From: an uncultured Mycoplasmatota bacterium
GTDB lineage: Bacteria > Bacillota_I > Bacilli_A > RF39 > UBA660
Direction: 5' to 3'
Assembly: GCA_946554325.1 (NCBI GenBank)
Contig: CAMNSB010000007.1
Location: forward strand, 1 to 35,677
DNA length: 35,677 nucleotides
The notes under the pieces were generated by a model. It worked only from the letters and a program-made list of their open reading frames with translations, did no database searches and was not told where the DNA came from. A program made the position numbers and the translations under genes. Below, piece by piece: positions 25,732 to 32,179 of the stretch (position 1 is the first letter of the stretch; each line of letters opens with the position of its first letter).

Positions 25732-25756
25732 TAAAACTAATACTTTATGTTAAGAT
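25728..25756 (+). promoter_or_regulatory. Promoter of the antitoxin-like RNA
   Basis: TTGATA (25728-25733) and TAAGAT (25751-25756) are 17 nt apart, with an extended TG before the -10. The -35 overlaps the stop codon of the activase gene. Predicted start about 25763. Confidence 0.7.
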
Positions 25757-25762
25757 GTATAC

Positions 25763-25885
25763 AGATGAAGGAAACTTCATACAATAAGAAAAGGATACAT
25801 TTGAGACGTGCAATCAGATGTTATCCCTTGATTGGTTTTGCATCTGAAGTCAACATTAGTTGAAATCAGATGCTTTTGTTATTTT
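25763..25885 (+). ncRNA. Candidate antisense RNA antitoxin, about 120 nt
   Basis: A promoter at 25728-25756 and an intrinsic terminator at 25840-25885 bound this RNA. The terminator has the stem GCATCTGA/TCAGATGC with an inner TCAAC/GTTGA helix and a T-rich tail. The 5' part begins with ATGAAG-GAAA-CTTCAT, a GNRA-capped hairpin. TCAGATG at 25814-25820 can also pair with CATCTGA, so alternative folds exist. The RNA is convergent to the 25-residue peptide gene, overlaps its stop codon, and is complementary to its whole 3' UTR. Confidence 0.7.
25840..25885 (+). terminator. Terminator of the antitoxin-like RNA
   Basis: A perfect 8-bp stem (25840-25847 with 25866-25873) encloses a 5-bp inner helix (25850-25854 with 25859-25863), followed by TTTTGTTATTTT. 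It would also end read-through from the dehydratase operon. Confidence 0.85.
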
Positions 25886-25956
25886 AGAAGTAAAAGGATT
25901 ACTACAAAGAATAACAGTAGAATTATAATAAATTGAGAAACTTCTCGTTTTGTCAT
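25879..25956 (-). CDS. Candidate type I toxin: 25-residue hydrophobic peptide
   Basis: The peptide has a short charged N-terminus (MTKREVSQ), one membrane helix made almost only of Ile, Leu, Phe and Val, and a final Lys. This is the form of small membrane toxins from type I systems. AAAGGTGG lies 8 nt before the ATG at 25956. The leader carries a 9-bp hairpin reaching into the ribosome site, and a promoter lies at 26027-26055. A convergent RNA covers the 3' side. It is not an obvious member of the TxpA, BsrG, Fst or Ldr families by eye. Confidence 0.65.
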   Translation of the reverse strand: MTKREVSQFIIILLLFFVVILLLLK

Positions 25957-25967
25957 AACTACCACCA

Positions 25968-25993
25968 CCTTTCTTTATCAACTAAAAGAAAGG
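25968..25993 (-). promoter_or_regulatory. Hairpin covering the toxin ribosome site
   Basis: On the minus strand CCTTTCTTT pairs with AAAGAAAGG over nine positions with an 8-nt loop. The 3' arm contains the AAAGG of the ribosome site, so the folded leader should hinder initiation. Confidence 0.75.
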
Positions 25994-26008
25994 GAAAGCA
26001 CCTGATTA

Positions 26009-26055
26009 TCAAATGTATCCAGATTCATTTTATCGAATATCTGTTTTAAATACAA
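26009..26055 (-). promoter_or_regulatory. Toxin promoter and 5' pairing segment
   Basis: TTGTAT (26050-26055) and TAAAAT (26027-26032) are 17 nt apart on the minus strand. The predicted first base, about 26020, begins GGATACATTTGA (26020-26009). That segment is repeated in the antisense RNA at 25793-25804, so the mRNA 5' end is complementary to its own 3' UTR. Minus-strand codons also run open through here without a start; see findings. No other feature was seen in 26056-26170. Confidence 0.65.
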
Positions 26056-26170
26056 CTCTTTTAATCTAAAAAATTCAGATTCTAACTGAATTCTTTTTAT
26101 GTCCTATTTTTCTATTTTCAATACTTTGTGATTGCTATCACAATAGAACTTTACTTTTATGTGCTTTTTA

Positions 26171-26554
26171 TCAAAGTCTTTTTTCAACTCTTTTGAAGTA
26201 AGTAATATCAAATCTTTTTTCTTCCTTCGCCAAATCATCTAGCGTAATAAAGAACGACTCATTTTCTTCTTGTTCCTGAGGTATACCAGAAAACTCTGTT
26301 GCGAGATACACTTTAAAATTAAAAATTCTATCGGGATACTCTATGATAGTATCTCCAACACTTATTAGCTTATTTACTGTCATTCCTGTTTCTTCATAAA
26401 CCTCCCGAATAGAAGCCTCCTCTGGTGTTTCTCCCTCTTCTATTTTTCCTCCAGGAATATCAAGATAACCCATCTCACCTGTTTTATATTTAATACAAAC
26501 TACTTTATCATCCTGTATCAAAAAGCATCTAACCGCATTTCTTACTTTCTTCAT
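26171..26554 (-). CDS. NUDIX hydrolase
   Basis: The 127-residue protein has a complete Nudix box from GKIEEGETPEEASIREVYEE on to TGM, with the metal-binding REVYEE. The preceding segment DIPGGK is also typical. Such enzymes cleave nucleoside diphosphates linked to another group, often oxidised dNTPs. It lies 10 bp after the ABC-F gene and is probably co-transcribed. The substrate cannot be read from the sequence. Confidence 0.92.
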   Translation of the reverse strand: MKKVRNAVRCFLIQDDKVVCIKYKTGEMGYLDIPGGKIEEGETPEEASIREVYEETGMTVNKLISVGDTIIEYPDRIFNFKVYLATEFSGIPQEQEENESFFITLDDLAKEEKRFDITYFKRVEKRL

Positions 26555-26564
26555 CTAACTTCTC

Positions 26565-28151
26565 CTATTTATTATTCTTAACGTACTCTTCATAAGAGAC
26601 TCTTCTATCAATAATCGTTCCATCTTCCTTAATTTCAATGATACGATTTGCAACTGTACTATTTAATTCATAGTCACGGGATGTAAAGAGAACTTCTCCT
26701 TGAAAGTTGACAAGGCCTTTATTAAGAGAGGTAATACTTTCTAGGTCTAAGTGGTTTGTTGGCTCGTCTAGTATTAAGAAGTTAGGTCCTTCTAGCATCA
26801 ATTTTGATAACATACAACGGCTCTTCTCTCCACCAGATAAAACATTTACCTTCTTAAATACGTCTTCACCTGAGAATAACATTCTACCTAAGAAACCTCT
26901 AAGAATCGTATCATCTTTAATATCATAATAGGTTCCTATCCACTCCATAATATTTTTATCGGTATCGAAATACTCATTATTATCTTGTGGCAAGTAACCA
27001 TGTTCTATGGTCTTTCCCCACTCTATTACACCTTTATCATATTTTTCACATCCTGCTAAAATATTAAATAGTGTTGTCTTTACCATATCATCGTGGGCGA
27101 TAAAAGCAATCTTATCTCCTTTTAAAACTGTAAATGATACTTTATTTAAAATTTTCTTGCCATCTACTTCTTTTACTAAGTTTTCTACTTTTAGTATTTC
27201 TTTTCCAGCAGGACGTTCTATTTTAAAATCAATATAGGGATACTTTCTGGAAGAAGGAATAATTTCATCTAACTGAATTTTTTCTAGCATTTTCTTACGA
27301 GAGGTTGCTTGCTTACTCTTAGAAGCATTGGCACTAAAACGTGCAATAAAGGATTGTAATTCCTTAATTTTCTCTTCTTTCTTTTTATTAGACTCTCTCA
27401 TCTGGCGTTGTAAAAGCTCACTAGACTGATACCAAAAATCATAGTTTCCAATATATAGTTTAATCTTGCCATAATCGATATCAGCGATATGAGTACAAAC
27501 TTTATTTAAAAAGTGACGGTCATGAGAAACAATAATCACAGTATTATTAAAACTAATTAAGAACTCTTCTAACCATTCTATCGCTTCTAGGTCCAAACTG
27601 TTTGTTGGCTCATCTAATAGTAAAATATCAGGGTTTCCAAATAAAGCTTGAGCGAGTAGCACTTTAACGCGTTCCTTTACTGGAATGTCCTTCATCAAAG
27701 AACTATGATGTTTCTCCTCTACTCCTAAGTTATTTAAAAGAGTGGCTGCATCACTTTCGGCATTCCATCCATCTAACTCCATAAAATCTGCCTCTAACTC
27801 TGCAAGACGCATACCATCTTCATCGCTAAATTCTGTCTGAGCATACATCTTCTCTTTTTCACATTTAATCTCATAAAGACGAGTATTTCCCATAATAACA
27901 ACGTCTAAAACTCCCATCTCATCATAAGCATAGTGGTCTTGCTTTAAAACAGAAATCCTCTCTCCCTTCGTCACAATAACCTCTCCACTTGTCGTATCTA
28001 CTTCACCTGTTAATACTTTTAAAAAAGTTGACTTTCCACTACCATTTGCCCCAATTAATCCATAGCAGTTTCCACTCGTAAATTTAATATTTACATCTTC
28101 AAATAACGTTCTTTTTCCAAATCGTAATGTCACATTTTGTACTTGAATCAT
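26565..28151 (-). CDS. ABC-F family ATPase (YkpA/YbiT group) with one degenerate ATP site
   Basis: This 528-residue ribosome-associated ABC-F protein has two nucleotide-binding domains and the linker typical of the family. Domain 1 has Walker A GANGSGKST, Walker B ILLLDEPTNSLD and switch SHDRHF, but its signature is KDIPVKERVK instead of LSGGQ. Domain 2 has signature LSGGEKSR and LDEPTNHLD, but its Walker A is AHDDMVKTT and its switch is SRDYEL without histidine. One composite site therefore looks intact and the other disabled. The ATG at 28151 has AGGAGGTG upstream. ABC-F proteins act on translation or antibiotic protection; no antibiotic-resistance loop was recognised. Confidence 0.9.
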   Translation of the reverse strand: MIQVQNVTLRFGKRTLFEDVNIKFTSGNCYGLIGANGSGKSTFLKVLTGEVDTTSGEVIVTKGERISVLKQDHYAYDEMGVLDVVIMGNTRLYEIKCEKEKMYAQTEFSDEDGMRLAELEADFMELDGWNAESDAATLLNNLGVEEKHHSSLMKDIPVKERVKVLLAQALFGNPDILLLDEPTNSLDLEAIEWLEEFLISFNNTVIIVSHDRHFLNKVCTHIADIDYGKIKLYIGNYDFWYQSSELLQRQMRESNKKKEEKIKELQSFIARFSANASKSKQATSRKKMLEKIQLDEIIPSSRKYPYIDFKIERPAGKEILKVENLVKEVDGKKILNKVSFTVLKGDKIAFIAHDDMVKTTLFNILAGCEKYDKGVIEWGKTIEHGYLPQDNNEYFDTDKNIMEWIGTYYDIKDDTILRGFLGRMLFSGEDVFKKVNVLSGGEKSRCMLSKLMLEGPNFLILDEPTNHLDLESITSLNKGLVNFQGEVLFTSRDYELNSTVANRIIEIKEDGTIIDRRVSYEEYVKNNK

Positions 28152-28219
28152 AAAGCACCTCCTAAAACTATTACTAATTTTATAATAAATAACGAAAAAA
28201 GACAAGGAATTATATGTTC

Positions 28220-28248
28220 TAGACAGTAAAATAAGCTTCTCCTATAAT
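28220..28248 (+). promoter_or_regulatory. Promoter of the gene at 28273
   Basis: TAGACA (28220-28225) and TATAAT (28243-28248) are separated by 17 nt. Confidence 0.7.
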
Positions 28249-28272
28249 ACTAAATTACGAAGAGGTGAAAAA

Positions 28273-28605
28273 ATGAGAAGAGAAATAATAAATCGATTTA
28301 GTTTATGTGAACAATTTCCTATTGAAACCTGGCAAAAAATTGCAGAAGCCACATCTCTTTTAGAACTGCAAGATGCAAATAATGAAAAAGAATTTAAAAA
28401 AAACTTAAGAATACTAAAACAAAGCATAATAAAAACGGAAGTAAGTCTAGATGAAGGATCTCGCTATACAAAAAATTTTATGGAAATAGGAACGTCCACA
28501 TTACTGCAAGCAATATACGATATAAAAGTAAGTGATAAAAAGAAACATCTAATAGAACAAATAAATATTTTAAAAGAATTAGGAATAAAGCACATTCGTT
28601 CTTAA
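28273..28605 (+). CDS. Hypothetical helical protein, 110 residues
   Basis: I do not recognise it. It is charged, predicted mainly helical, and has no membrane segment or signal peptide. AGAGGTG lies upstream of the ATG, and a consensus-like promoter lies 25 bp before that. The gene is divergent from the ABC-F gene. Confidence 0.65.
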   Translation: MRREIINRFSLCEQFPIETWQKIAEATSLLELQDANNEKEFKKNLRILKQSIIKTEVSLDEGSRYTKNFMEIGTSTLLQAIYDIKVSDKKKHLIEQINILKELGIKHIRS

Positions 28606-28619
28606 TAAAACATTTACAG

Positions 28620-28841
28620 ATGGTACTTTTTGTATTAATCAAAACGAAAAACAATGATAAAATAATTTCAGAAAATTCAAAAGCAATATTATTAAATTTT
28701 GATGGTATTTTTCCAAGCCCTGAAGAAATTATGGCACCATACCAATCATTTCTAGAACAAGAATCTACTATAATAGGATGGCAAGAAACTACCTCTCCTG
28801 TGAAAGAAGTATTCACACCCTATGTAAAACAGAAAAAATGA
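28620..28841 (+). CDS. Possible small protein or remnant, 73 residues
   Basis: The frame follows the previous gene by 14 bp in another phase and has no convincing ribosome site. Its composition (ILLNFDGIFPSPEEIMAPYQ, IIGWQETTSPVKEV) looks like real protein, so it may be the C-terminal piece of a broken gene or a coupled small gene. I do not recognise it. Confidence 0.35.
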   Translation: MVLFVLIKTKNNDKIISENSKAILLNFDGIFPSPEEIMAPYQSFLEQESTIIGWQETTSPVKEVFTPYVKQKK

Positions 28842-28855
28842 TAAAACATAAAAAT

Positions 28856-28884
28856 TTGTCTATTAAAATAAACTGTGATAATAT
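28856..28884 (+). promoter_or_regulatory. Promoter of the gene at 28909
   Basis: TTGTCT (28856-28861) and TAATAT (28879-28884) are 17 nt apart, about 25 bp before the ATG. Confidence 0.6.
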
Positions 28885-28908
28885 TATCTTATTAAGAGGA
28901 GAAAAGAT

Positions 28909-29415
28909 ATGATAGAAAACGATTTAGATAATTATAAAATGGCAATGATTCCTAATAATGGCCATTTAGAACTAGAAGAAGGAGAAACTAAATATTTCGG
29001 GAATACAAACTTTTATATACTTCACGATTATACTTTTCGAGAATTCTGTAAAAAATATAGTCCTGAAATTTTAACAAAACCAGGTATAAAAAAGGATTCT
29101 CCTGCTGAACTATATGCCTATTATCTACAAGAAGATGGTAATATTCCAATTGCCAATCTTACACATTCTAGTACGATAGAAAAATATGGAAAAGAAGCGA
29201 TGATTTTTATGCCAGAAAACCCATCAGAAAAACAACATAAATCTCTAGAAGCATTAATGGATGAGTGTTCTGAATATACTTTCTTTATTCTCTATGACTT
29301 TAAATTAGTAGATAACTACCCAATGAGCCAAAATATATTTCAAACAAAAGAAGAAAAACCGATAGATTTACTAAATAGATACTTTGAAAATACAAATACA
29401 TCCACAAAAAAATAA
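28909..29415 (+). CDS. Hypothetical protein, 168 residues
   Basis: I do not recognise it. It appears soluble with mixed helices and strands (GKEAMIFMPENPSEKQ, YTFFILYDFKLVDNYP). AAGAGGAG precedes the ATG. It is convergent with the membrane protein gene ending at 29423. Confidence 0.7.
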   Translation: MIENDLDNYKMAMIPNNGHLELEEGETKYFGNTNFYILHDYTFREFCKKYSPEILTKPGIKKDSPAELYAYYLQEDGNIPIANLTHSSTIEKYGKEAMIFMPENPSEKQHKSLEALMDECSEYTFFILYDFKLVDNYPMSQNIFQTKEEKPIDLLNRYFENTNTSTKK

Positions 29416-29422
29416 ATCCACC

Positions 29423-30031
29423 CTATTTACAAGGATAGAAATAAGAAATTACTTTTGCAAACTGATAGAGAATGATATTACTCTTATTAACAGCAAAGCT
29501 TTTGCCAATTGCTTTTCCACCAATCGTAAGTGCAGAAATAACACCAGTTACAGCAAGTGTCGTAAGGAGTAAATCCCAATGAAACTTGGAAACTAAAAGA
29601 GAGGTAATCGTAATACCAGAAGCACCAGAAATAACTCCACAAATATCTCCCACTACATCGCAACAAAAACTAGAAACTTTTTCGGCATTTTTATGAAACT
29701 TAACAGCAACTTTAGCACCACGCACTTTTCTAGCACTCATCGAATGAAATATTTTGTCATCACTAGAGGTAACAGCAACACCAATAATATCAAACAAAAT
29801 ACCTAAAAAGATAAAAATAAATGTAATCAAAATACTAACTGGTAATGTAGATTGTTTAATCGTCACTTCTGATAAAAAAGAAAGTCCGAACGATAAGAAG
29901 AAGGAAATAGTAAAAATGGTTATAATCCATCGCCAATTAACAAGTTCTTTCTTCTTTTTTTCACGTCTCCTAGTCTGTACTTCTAAGCTACGCAGTTCTC
30001 CTTTTATTTTACTTTTCTCTGCTCGATTCAT
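29423..30031 (-). CDS. Integral membrane protein, CNNM/CorB-like region
   Basis: The 202-residue protein has a basic N-terminus and about four hydrophobic segments. The central part, ILFDIIGVAVTSSDDKIFHS followed by ARKVRGAKVA, resembles the DUF21 (CNNM) membrane domain of CorB/CorC proteins, which takes part in magnesium or cobalt transport. The usual CBS pair is missing. AGGTGG precedes the ATG. TATAAT with TTGCTT 17 nt upstream lies inside the end of the large RNA gene. The family assignment is tentative. Confidence 0.6.
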   Translation of the reverse strand: MNRAEKSKIKGELRSLEVQTRRREKKKKELVNWRWIITIFTISFFLSFGLSFLSEVTIKQSTLPVSILITFIFIFLGILFDIIGVAVTSSDDKIFHSMSARKVRGAKVAVKFHKNAEKVSSFCCDVVGDICGVISGASGITITSLLVSKFHWDLLLTTLAVTGVISALTIGGKAIGKSFAVNKSNIILYQFAKVISYFYPCK

Positions 30032-30067
30032 TTTTTACCACCTACTATCATTATAATAAAAAACATC

Positions 30068-30092
30068 AAAAAAAGCAAAATTTCTTTTGCTT
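30068..30092 (-). terminator. Terminator of the large RNA
   Basis: On the minus strand AAGCAAAA-GAAA-TTTTGCTT is a perfect 8-bp stem with a GNRA-type loop, followed by TTTTT. Confidence 0.85.
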
Positions 30093-30701
30093 ATTTCAAA
30101 TAAAAATAAATGGCTATCAACTTGGTAAACTTTGAGCCTTAGGTCAAGCAGGATTTCCCTAACTTCTACACAGTCGTTACCAACTGTGCGGTTCCCCATT
30201 TCTAGAAGTTAATACCCAAAGGTATGGCTTGATCACCACTTAGTGCCCACTGCAATCCCAACTGACATCACTCTAGGAGATTTCCTCACCAGACTTTATT
30301 ATTAATTCTTTTTTGCAAAAATGATTTCAAATTGCAACTTTAAGGACTTCGGCCAAAGACCCTAAAGCCGTTCAATTATCCCAAGCATCTTCACTCAAGA
30401 CAAGCTACACTACACATAGCTTTCGCCACATAGTAGGTTTAATCCTAAATCGTAATAAGTCCGTCAGCCTAAAATGAATTTTTGGTTGGCGTATAGGCTT
30501 ACCACAAAGATAGGTCTCCACAGATACTGGGTCGTTTATCGTATGCCATTACGGACGCCCAATACCCTAACCCTCCAGCATCCACCCCAAACTGGGCGTA
30601 AGAAGCAAACACCAAAGGTTTCACAGATGTGCTCTTTAACGGTGGTTTATTCCCGTCTTCATAATAAAGTAACTGACTAGAATAGTGTGCCATCAATTAC
30701 G
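30068..30701 (-). ncRNA. Large structured non-coding RNA, about 630 nt
   Basis: This stretch has no credible gene, is visibly richer in G and C than its surroundings, and has a consensus promoter at one end and a strong terminator at the other. Many nested helices can be drawn on the minus strand: AACTTCTA/TAGAAGTT enclosing CACAGT/ACTGTG; TCAAGC/GCTTGA closing a junction with the hairpin ATACC/GGTAT; AGCCTA/TAGGCT; CGCCCA/TGGGCG; TTGCAA/TTGCAA. ATGGC near the 5' end can pair with GCCAT near the 3' end. Size and style recall the ROOL, GOLLD and OLE ornate RNAs; ROOL is closest in length, but I cannot confirm a class. It is not tmRNA, RNase P RNA or a group II intron by their hallmark motifs. 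Confidence 0.75.
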
Positions 30702-30707
30702 TACTAA

Positions 30708-30736
30708 ATTATACCAAAAATATAAAATTTTGTCAA
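30708..30736 (-). promoter_or_regulatory. Consensus promoter of the large RNA
   Basis: On the minus strand TTGACA (30731-30736) and TATAAT (30708-30713) are both perfect, with exactly 17 nt between them. Predicted start about 30701. Such a promoter implies abundant transcription. Confidence 0.9.
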
Positions 30737-30818
30737 GTTCTAGAAAGTTCAAAGTTCAAACTCTCACCAATATATTATGCAAAGAAACATCCAAATATCA
30801 CTAAAAAGTACACCACTC

Positions 30819-30847
30819 TTGACACTTTTAAATTTACAATTTATAAT
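30819..30847 (+). promoter_or_regulatory. Consensus promoter of the gene at 30870
   Basis: TTGACA (30819-30824) and TATAAT (30842-30847) are perfect with a 17-nt spacer. It is divergent from the large-RNA promoter, about 85 bp away. Confidence 0.85.
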
Positions 30848-30869
30848 ATGCCAAAGTCGAGGTGAAAGT

Positions 30870-31355
30870 ATGTATTCTTATAAACAACAATCTTTTATAA
30901 TCAACGAAAATAAAGAACTACTACTAGAACAATCATTAGAAAATAGTATTGAAGAAATAGAAAAAAAGGTTCCGATAATCTATGAACAATGCTATCTCGA
31001 ATTAAGGCAAAAGAAAAATCTACACCCTATAAAATTATCCATTCTACAAAATAGTATACCTATCATCTTTAATAAAAATCACGACTTTTTCGAAATAAAA
31101 AGTTGTAGTAGAACAGCCCAAATACAAGCATTTAATCTATTGAATGAATATATCTATTATCAAATACAAAATAAAATGGTAGAAGACGAAACATTTTATG
31201 ATATAACCAAAATAATAGAGATAGAAGAAACAACATTAAAAGATATAGAAAAAGAAGATGATCCACAAATGGATTTTGGAAGAAAAGGTCTTGTAAAAAG
31301 TGAATTATATAAACATCATAATTATAAAATGACCAAACAAAATAAAAAGAGCTAA
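30870..31355 (+). CDS. Hypothetical protein, 161 residues
   Basis: I do not recognise it. The ATG at 30870 is chosen because GAGGTG lies just upstream and the promoter at 30819-30847 would exclude the longer frame starting at 30777. The protein is soluble and highly charged, with a long helical part (ENSIEEIEKKVPIIYEQCY) and a basic Lys-rich end. The strong promoter suggests good expression. Confidence 0.7.
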   Translation: MYSYKQQSFIINENKELLLEQSLENSIEEIEKKVPIIYEQCYLELRQKKNLHPIKLSILQNSIPIIFNKNHDFFEIKSCSRTAQIQAFNLLNEYIYYQIQNKMVEDETFYDITKIIEIEETTLKDIEKEDDPQMDFGRKGLVKSELYKHHNYKMTKQNKKS

Positions 31356-31370
31356 CTTGCTCTAATTTTT
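31341..31370. terminator. Shared bidirectional terminator
   Basis: AGAGC (31348-31352) and GCTCT (31359-31363) form a stem with T-rich tails on both strands. It ends the plus-strand gene and overlaps the end of the convergent glucosaminidase-like gene. Confidence 0.75.
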
Positions 31371-32044
31371 TCAATATAAGAATAAATTTTAGAAACCCAC
31401 GTAGAACTTTGTGCATATCTAGGTCCAATCGCATCTACTGTAGTAAACCCTTTTTCATAATAATTATGATATAAATTATCCAAAAAGCCAATAACTCCTG
31501 CATCCATCGTTGGGTAGCTCCTATAACTTCCTCCACCACAGGAAGGAGTACCTTTTTGTCCACCAACATTGTTACAACTAACCACTAAACTACTACACTG
31601 CCAACTGCACCCTGTCTCATGCAACATAATAGCAACAGCAAGATAAGGATCTACTCCGAGTTGTAAAGAATAAGTGGCAATCAAATTACCATATCCAGAA
31701 AGAACAGAATTCAAATTACGATCTAATTTTGCACTTAACTCTTCTATCGTCATATTTTCATAAACTTCTACACGTGGTGGCGGAAGAGGTTCTGGTTCAA
31801 CAGATTGAGAAGCAACCTCCATAGGAACTTCCTCTACCTTTTCTTCTACTACCACTTCCTCTTTTGGCACTTCAATAACTCGATTAGAAGAAGCCATACT
31901 TTTAATATCTACTTGATTAAGAGAAACAATCCTACTAGCATCAATTTTCCCATAATCTTTATTCACTTGCAGTGTCATAGCAATTACTATCATTACAATA
32001 GCAATAATAGAAAGTACACCACTAACTACAATGGATTTTTTCAT
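31352..32044 (-). CDS. Secreted or membrane-anchored glucosaminidase-like protein
   Basis: The protein has 230 residues from the ATG at 32044, which has AAGGAG 8 nt upstream. An N-terminal membrane anchor (about 5-28) is followed by a Glu/Val/Pro-rich linker (70-100). The C-terminal lysozyme-like domain begins with IEELSAKLDRNL and contains LHETGCSW, with a likely catalytic glutamate, and NNVGGQKGTPS, as in glucosaminidase/SLT-like folds. Several cysteines near the active site may form disulfides outside the cell. It should act on peptidoglycan. Confidence 0.8.
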   Translation of the reverse strand: MKKSIVVSGVLSIIAIVMIVIAMTLQVNKDYGKIDASRIVSLNQVDIKSMASSNRVIEVPKEEVVVEEKVEEVPMEVASQSVEPEPLPPPRVEVYENMTIEELSAKLDRNLNSVLSGYGNLIATYSLQLGVDPYLAVAIMLHETGCSWQCSSLVVSCNNVGGQKGTPSCGGGSYRSYPTMDAGVIGFLDNLYHNYYEKGFTTVDAIGPRYAQSSTWVSKIYSYIEKIRAS

Positions 32045-32070
32045 CTTTAACACTCCTTAAAAACAATTTT

Positions 32071-32099
32071 ATTTTACCACATTTAGAGTAAAAAGTCAA
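32071..32099 (-). promoter_or_regulatory. Promoter of the glucosaminidase-like gene
   Basis: On the minus strand TTGACT (32094-32099) and TAAAAT (32071-32076) are separated by 17 nt. Confidence 0.7.
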
Positions 32100-32179
32100 T
32101 TTTACGAAACATCTACTATTATAGTATATGACAAAAAAAAGAATATTAAATAGAGGAAAAAACCAAAAAGTTCGTCAAA

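Noticed and set aside
25765-25863. A 32-codon open frame in the antisense RNA
   Set aside because: It has no ribosome site, starts almost at the 5' end, and its end lies within the terminator hairpin. Chance is more likely.
25763-25885. Riboswitch with antiterminator and terminator
   Set aside because: Alternative pairing exists, but no known aptamer was recognised and no plus-strand gene follows. The convergent toxin explains the RNA better.
30474-30696. Open frames of 65-68 codons on both strands inside the large RNA region
   Set aside because: Neither has a ribosome site, and the minus frame begins within a few bases of the predicted transcript start. Their composition is a by-product of the structured, GC-richer RNA.
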